8,497 nucleotides of DNA, taken from assembly GCA_937873535.1 (NCBI GenBank), contig CALMYA010000048.1:1-8497 (forward strand). The letters are read 5' to 3'. Of the stretch, positions 5,932 through 8,497 are shown in pieces. Within the stretch, counting starts at the first letter, position 1. Each line of letters opens with the position of its first letter. This DNA is from an uncultured bacterium (GTDB lineage Bacteria; Patescibacteriota; Minisyncoccia; Phycocordibacterales; CAIZLB01). Position numbers and translations under genes: made by a program. The notes under the pieces were generated by a model. That model had not been told where the DNA came from. It was given only the letters and a program-made list of their open reading frames with translations, and did not search any database.

Positions 5932-6618
5932 ATGAAGAATCAAGTCGTCAGTTTTTTAGATGCGGCGGACAATATGTCCGTCCGCTGGCAAATGGTGTTT
6001 TGCGCCGTTATAGCCTTAGCCGTTACGGCACTATCTCAGCAGCCCTCTGTCGATAATGTTGTCGCCAGTATTACAGTGCCGAAAGTACCAAATGTACAAG
6101 TGCCCATAACAACTTCCGACGGTGTGAAGAGCGCTGTCGCGAAACAGGGTGCGGACCCTAAAAAACCGTGGACACTCATCGTGGACAATGACCAGAAACA
6201 TTCTGTCGAGAAGATGAAGGCATTGTGTTCTGCCGTCATCGACGGTAAGAGCAAGGTGTTTACGGTTTTGCCCACATTTTGTGCGACGGAAACCGGCAGT
6301 TATTATCTGGCGCATATTGCTGTGCCTGGCAAGGATGAAGAGTTTATACTTCGAGTGAGCGTTGATGAAAGAAATCATCCTTATCAGTTTTTCATCTCGT
6401 CGGGCAGCAGAGGTGTTCCGTTGGCAGAGCGCCTTGAAGTGCGCGATGCCAGTCTTCGCGGCCTTAGCGTTAGCGCGCGGTTGCCAGCAGAAATTACCGA
6501 CACCAAAGGTGCATATTTGGATGTACCAGCGATGTTGAAAGAGTATCTGAGAAGCTGCATATGCGCTTGTCACGAGGTACTCGTTGCTGCTGATAATGCC
6601 GACAAAAAGCGGCAGTGA
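5932..6618 (+). CDS. Orphan membrane-anchored protein of unknown function
   Basis: I do not recognise this 228-residue protein. Residues 1-18 are polar. One hydrophobic segment at about 19-36 (WQMVFCAVIALAVTALS) could be an uncleaved N-terminal anchor or a signal sequence. A Val/Pro-rich linker follows (ITVPKVPNVQVPI, about 47-59), then a mixed alpha/beta domain of about 150 residues, probably outside the membrane. Near the C-terminus is CICACH (209-214), a CxCxCH cluster that could bind metal or form disulfides; Cys99 and Cys117 are also present. The gene lies alone on the plus strand between gpmI and the enolase-SET pair. Its base composition is visibly more G+C-rich than the pilin genes (34 of 60 bases at 6121-6180), hinting at separate acquisition. 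A 180-codon antisense frame exists, but this frame is longer, has a coherent anchor plus domain layout and ends just before a terminator. The ATG at 5932 has no clear Shine-Dalgarno sequence; internal starts are possible. Confidence 0.7.
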   Translation: MKNQVVSFLDAADNMSVRWQMVFCAVIALAVTALSQQPSVDNVVASITVPKVPNVQVPITTSDGVKSAVAKQGADPKKPWTLIVDNDQKHSVEKMKALCSAVIDGKSKVFTVLPTFCATETGSYYLAHIAVPGKDEEFILRVSVDERNHPYQFFISSGSRGVPLAERLEVRDASLRGLSVSARLPAEITDTKGAYLDVPAMLKEYLRSCICACHEVLVAADNADKKRQ

Positions 6619-6631
6619 AATGCCGACAAAA
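6595..6631 (+). repeat. 13-nt direct repeat across the stop codon of the orphan gene
   Basis: AATGCCGACAAAA occurs at 6595-6607 and again at 6619-6631, a period of 24 nt. The copies are in the same reading frame, so the second would encode the same residues (NADK) after the TGA stop. This suggests a small tandem duplication at the 3' end, or chance. Confidence 0.5.
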
Positions 6632-6650
6632 CCGCATGTAATGCAATTGA

Positions 6651-6687
6651 AAAACCGCCCCGACGCTCTACGCGCCGAGGCGGTTTT
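6651..6687. terminator. Bidirectional intrinsic terminator
   Basis: AAAACCGCC (6651-6659) pairs perfectly with GGCGGTTTT (6679-6687) around a 19-nt loop. The T-runs that end the arms serve both directions: on the plus strand TTTT then CTGTTTT, on the minus strand GGCGGTTTTT. It sits 32 nt after the orphan gene stop and 8 nt after the stop of the SET gene, so it probably ends both convergent transcripts. Confidence 0.8.
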
Positions 6688-6695
6688 CTGTTTTA

Positions 6696-7148
6696 TTATT
6701 TATCGCATTTCACGCACCTGCAGCCGTGCTTTTTAATGTGTTCGTTCCAATAGTCTTTGCCGTAGTCGTAGCAGATTTCTTCGCCAGTCTTTATGTTTTT
6801 GATGGCAAAGATAAAGACGCGGCCTTTATGAGTGTCATCTTCGGCGTTTGGCCGGCATGAATGGTTGGCATAGCGGGCAATGTTTGAGCGGGCGCGGCCG
6901 TCTATGGTTTTTCGCGAATGAACCTCGAACAAATATTTGCTGCGGCTGGTATATTCTTCTTCGCCTTTAATGACACGCCCCACGTATTCGATAATGCACT
7001 TTCCTTTAGGAATATCTTCGCCGGCAAAAAGGCCGAGCCCGGTTTTTGACCGTTTAACCAGTAGTTTGTATGGGCCGGGCGTGAATTTACTTGCACGTTT
7101 TGTCACTGTGGCCGCGACTTTCTTTTTTATGATTTGTTTTGACGCCAT
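6696..7148 (-). CDS. SET-domain protein lysine methyltransferase
   Basis: SET-domain enzymes transfer a methyl group from S-adenosylmethionine to lysine side chains of proteins. The 150-residue product is little more than the core domain. It has a Lys-rich N-terminal tail (1-21), the SAM-site strand GLGLFAGEDIPKG (37-49), EYVGRVI (54-60), the pseudoknot motif NIARYANHSCRPN (89-101) and the catalytic segment GEEICYDYG (122-130, with Tyr127 and Tyr129). The C-terminal end GCRCVKCDK places Cys143, Cys145 and Cys148 in a post-SET-like arrangement that, with Cys98 of NHSC, could hold a zinc ion as in SUV39/DIM-5-type enzymes. The ATG lies 5 bp after the enolase stop, so the two genes are almost certainly co-transcribed; AAGG about 10 nt upstream is at best a weak ribosome-binding site. 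A terminator follows immediately. SET proteins are known in bacteria, including host-associated ones. The substrate here is unknown; a basic DNA-binding or ribosomal protein would be a reasonable guess only. Confidence 0.93.
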   Translation of the reverse strand: MASKQIIKKKVAATVTKRASKFTPGPYKLLVKRSKTGLGLFAGEDIPKGKCIIEYVGRVIKGEEEYTSRSKYLFEVHSRKTIDGRARSNIARYANHSCRPNAEDDTHKGRVFIFAIKNIKTGEEICYDYGKDYWNEHIKKHGCRCVKCDK

Positions 7149-7153
7149 TTTTG

Positions 7154-8497
7154 TTATGCCTTGAATGCCTTCCTTCCTGCAAATACTGCTTTTTTACCGA
7201 GCTGTTCTTCGATGCGAAGCAATTCGTTGTATTTAGCCACGCGGTCGGTGCGGCAGAGTGAGCCAGTTTTGATTTGACCGCAGCCCAAGCCAACAACGAA
7301 ATGTGAAATGGTTGTGTCTTCAGTTTCGCCTGAGCGGTGCGAAACCACAGCTGTCATTCCGGCTTTGTGCGCCATACGAATTGCCGCAATTGTCTCTGAA
7401 ACGGTTCCGATTTGGTTCAACTTAATGAGAATAGAGTTGCCGGCCTTTCGTTCAATTCCTGTCTGAAGGCGTTCTATATTCGTTACGAACAAGTCGTCGC
7501 CCACAATCTGCAATTTTTTGCCGCATTGTTTTGTCAGAAGTTCGTAGCCGGCCCAGTCATCCTCGGCGAAGCCGTCTTCAATTGAAACGATAGGGTACTT
7601 GATGAGCCAGTCTGAATAAAATTTTACCATCTGCTCAGTTGAAAGCTTTCGTTGTTCGCTGGTAAGGTCGTATATGCCGTTCTTGCTTTCACCTGCAACG
7701 CTGCCTTCGCCGGCTTTGTAAAGTTCAGAAGCGGCAGCGTCAATTGCAATAGCAATGTCGGTACCTGGTTTGTAACCAGCTTTCGTAATTGCTTCGAGGA
7801 TAACTTTCAGAGCGCCTTCGTTGTTGCCGAGAGATGGCGCATAGCCGCCTTCGTCACCAGTTGTAGTTGAAAGGCCTCTGTCGTGAAGAATCTTTTTTAG
7901 TGCGTGAAAGACTTCAGCGCCCATCTGCAATGCCTGGCTCCAGCTTTTTGCGCCTACAGGCATGACCATAAATTCTTGCAGGTCGGTAGATTTTTCTGCG
8001 TGCTTGCCGCCGTTCAATATATTCATCATCGGAAGGGGAAGAGACATAGGCTTGCCAGTTTTTGCGATGTCGGCAAAATATTTATACAAAGGCTTCTTCT
8101 GCGATTTAGCCGCAGCGTGCGAGAAGGCCATAGAGATACCGAGAATTGCATTGGCGCCGAACTTCGCTTTGTTGTGCGTGCCGTCGAGCTCGAGCATTTT
8201 CGCGTCGAGCGTTTCTTGGTTGAATTGGCCTGCTTTGCCGTCTGTAAGCGCTTTTCGGAGAGGGCCATTCACATTAGCAACAGCTTTCAAAACACCCTTG
8301 CCCCCATAGCGTTTTTTGTCGCCGTCGCGAAGTTCTATTGCTTCGTATGAACCGGTTGATGCGCCCGATGGCACAGCTGCGCGGCCAAATGAGCCGTCGG
8401 CAAGAGTTACGTCTACTTCAACAGTAGGGTTTCCGCGCGAGTCTAATATTTCGCGACCTACTATAGTTTTAATTTTTGGAAGATTAGGAAGGGATGA
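7154..8497 (-). CDS. eno: Enolase (phosphopyruvate hydratase), N-terminal few residues outside window
   Basis: Enolase dehydrates 2-phosphoglycerate to phosphoenolpyruvate in glycolysis. The frame is open to the window edge: the visible protein begins SSLPNLPKIKTIVGREILDS, so the start codon must lie at or just beyond 8497. Typical N-terminal motifs RGNPTVEVDV and VPSGASTGSYEA follow; the GTG at 8374 is an internal Val codon, not the start. In visible-fragment numbering (447 residues) the catalytic and Mg-binding residues are present: Glu216 in GDEGGYAP, Asp253 in IDAAASE, Glu307 in SIEDGFAEDDW, Asp334 in VGDDLF, Lys359 in LIKLNQIG, His387 in VVSHRSGETED and Lys410 in GQIKTGSLCRTDR. The length is close to the usual 430 or so. 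The SET methyltransferase gene starts 5 bp after its stop, and gpmI for the preceding step lies about 1.4 kb further on the same strand. Confidence 0.98.
   Translation of the reverse strand, partial: SSLPNLPKIKTIVGREILDSRGNPTVEVDVTLADGSFGRAAVPSGASTGSYEAIELRDGDKKRYGGKGVLKAVANVNGPLRKALTDGKAGQFNQETLDAKMLELDGTHNKAKFGANAILGISMAFSHAAAKSQKKPLYKYFADIAKTGKPMSLPLPMMNILNGGKHAEKSTDLQEFMVMPVGAKSWSQALQMGAEVFHALKKILHDRGLSTTTGDEGGYAPSLGNNEGALKVILEAITKAGYKPGTDIAIAIDAAASELYKAGEGSVAGESKNGIYDLTSEQRKLSTEQMVKFYSDWLIKYPIVSIEDGFAEDDWAGYELLTKQCGKKLQIVGDDLFVTNIERLQTGIERKAGNSILIKLNQIGTVSETIAAIRMAHKAGMTAVVSHRSGETEDTTISHFVVGLGCGQIKTGSLCRTDRVAKYNELLRIEEQLGKKAVFAGRKAFKA

Noticed and set aside
6031..6573. 180-codon open frame on the minus strand opposite the orphan membrane protein gene
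   Set aside because: It lies wholly inside the longer plus-strand gene, its translation is rich in Cys, His, Arg and Trp as antisense frames often are, and no promoter or ribosome site is evident.
6601..6687. CRISPR-like or integron-like repeats near the orphan gene end
   Set aside because: Only one 13-nt duplication and one terminator hairpin are present; there is no repeat-spacer periodicity and no recombinase gene.
7904..8350. 148-codon plus-strand open frame
   Set aside because: It is antisense to a certain enolase coding region and has no recognisable motif; it is a shadow of the codon use in eno.
8372..8374. Start of enolase at an internal codon near 8374
   Set aside because: The frame continues upstream to the window edge with conserved enolase motifs (RGNPTVEVDV), so this GTG is an internal Val codon.

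Overview
The window looks like a chromosomal stretch from a small-genome bacterium with type IV pilus genes, most plausibly a member of the Patescibacteria/CPR (Parcubacteria-like). This rests on gene content and style: compact genes, a pilC gene followed by unusual prepilin-like genes, a very short O6-alkylguanine-methyltransferase-type protein, and almost no Shine-Dalgarno sequences. There is no rRNA or other marker gene, so the taxonomic guess is inference. TGA is used as a stop codon (ends of the genes at 59 and 6618), which argues against the CPR lineages that read TGA as glycine.

Region 1 (1-2893, + strand) is the 3' end of a type IV pilus or type II secretion-like operon. It holds the last 18 codons of an unidentified gene, a PilC/GspF inner-membrane platform protein, a prepilin whose body looks like a seven-repeat beta-propeller, and a small second prepilin. 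The first three are chained by short overlaps. Region 2 (2916-4098) has a divergent pair: on the minus strand a short MGMT/Ogt-type DNA repair protein whose conserved C-terminus lies in the -1 frame, and on the plus strand a cysteine-free coiled-coil protein. They share a 38-bp promoter region.

Region 3 (4125-8497) is largely glycolytic on the minus strand: enolase (cut by the window edge), a SET-domain protein lysine methyltransferase directly behind it, and further on gpmI. GpmI and enolase catalyse consecutive steps (3-phosphoglycerate to 2-phosphoglycerate to phosphoenolpyruvate). Between them, on the opposite strand, sits an orphan membrane-anchored protein of unknown function. It has visibly higher G+C than the pilus genes, a repeat-containing upstream region and a shared bidirectional terminator.

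The observations most worth following are: (a) three genes with a -10 promoter hexamer exactly 9 nt before the ATG, which predicts leaderless mRNAs; (b) the prepilin-beta-propeller fusion; (c) the repair gene broken exactly at an in-phase G GGA AAA slippery sequence; (d) a SET methyltransferase with post-SET-like cysteines in the enolase transcription unit. I saw no tRNA, rRNA, CRISPR array or intact mobile element. No stretch longer than 300 bases lacks a gene; the largest gap is 5736-5931 (196 bases).
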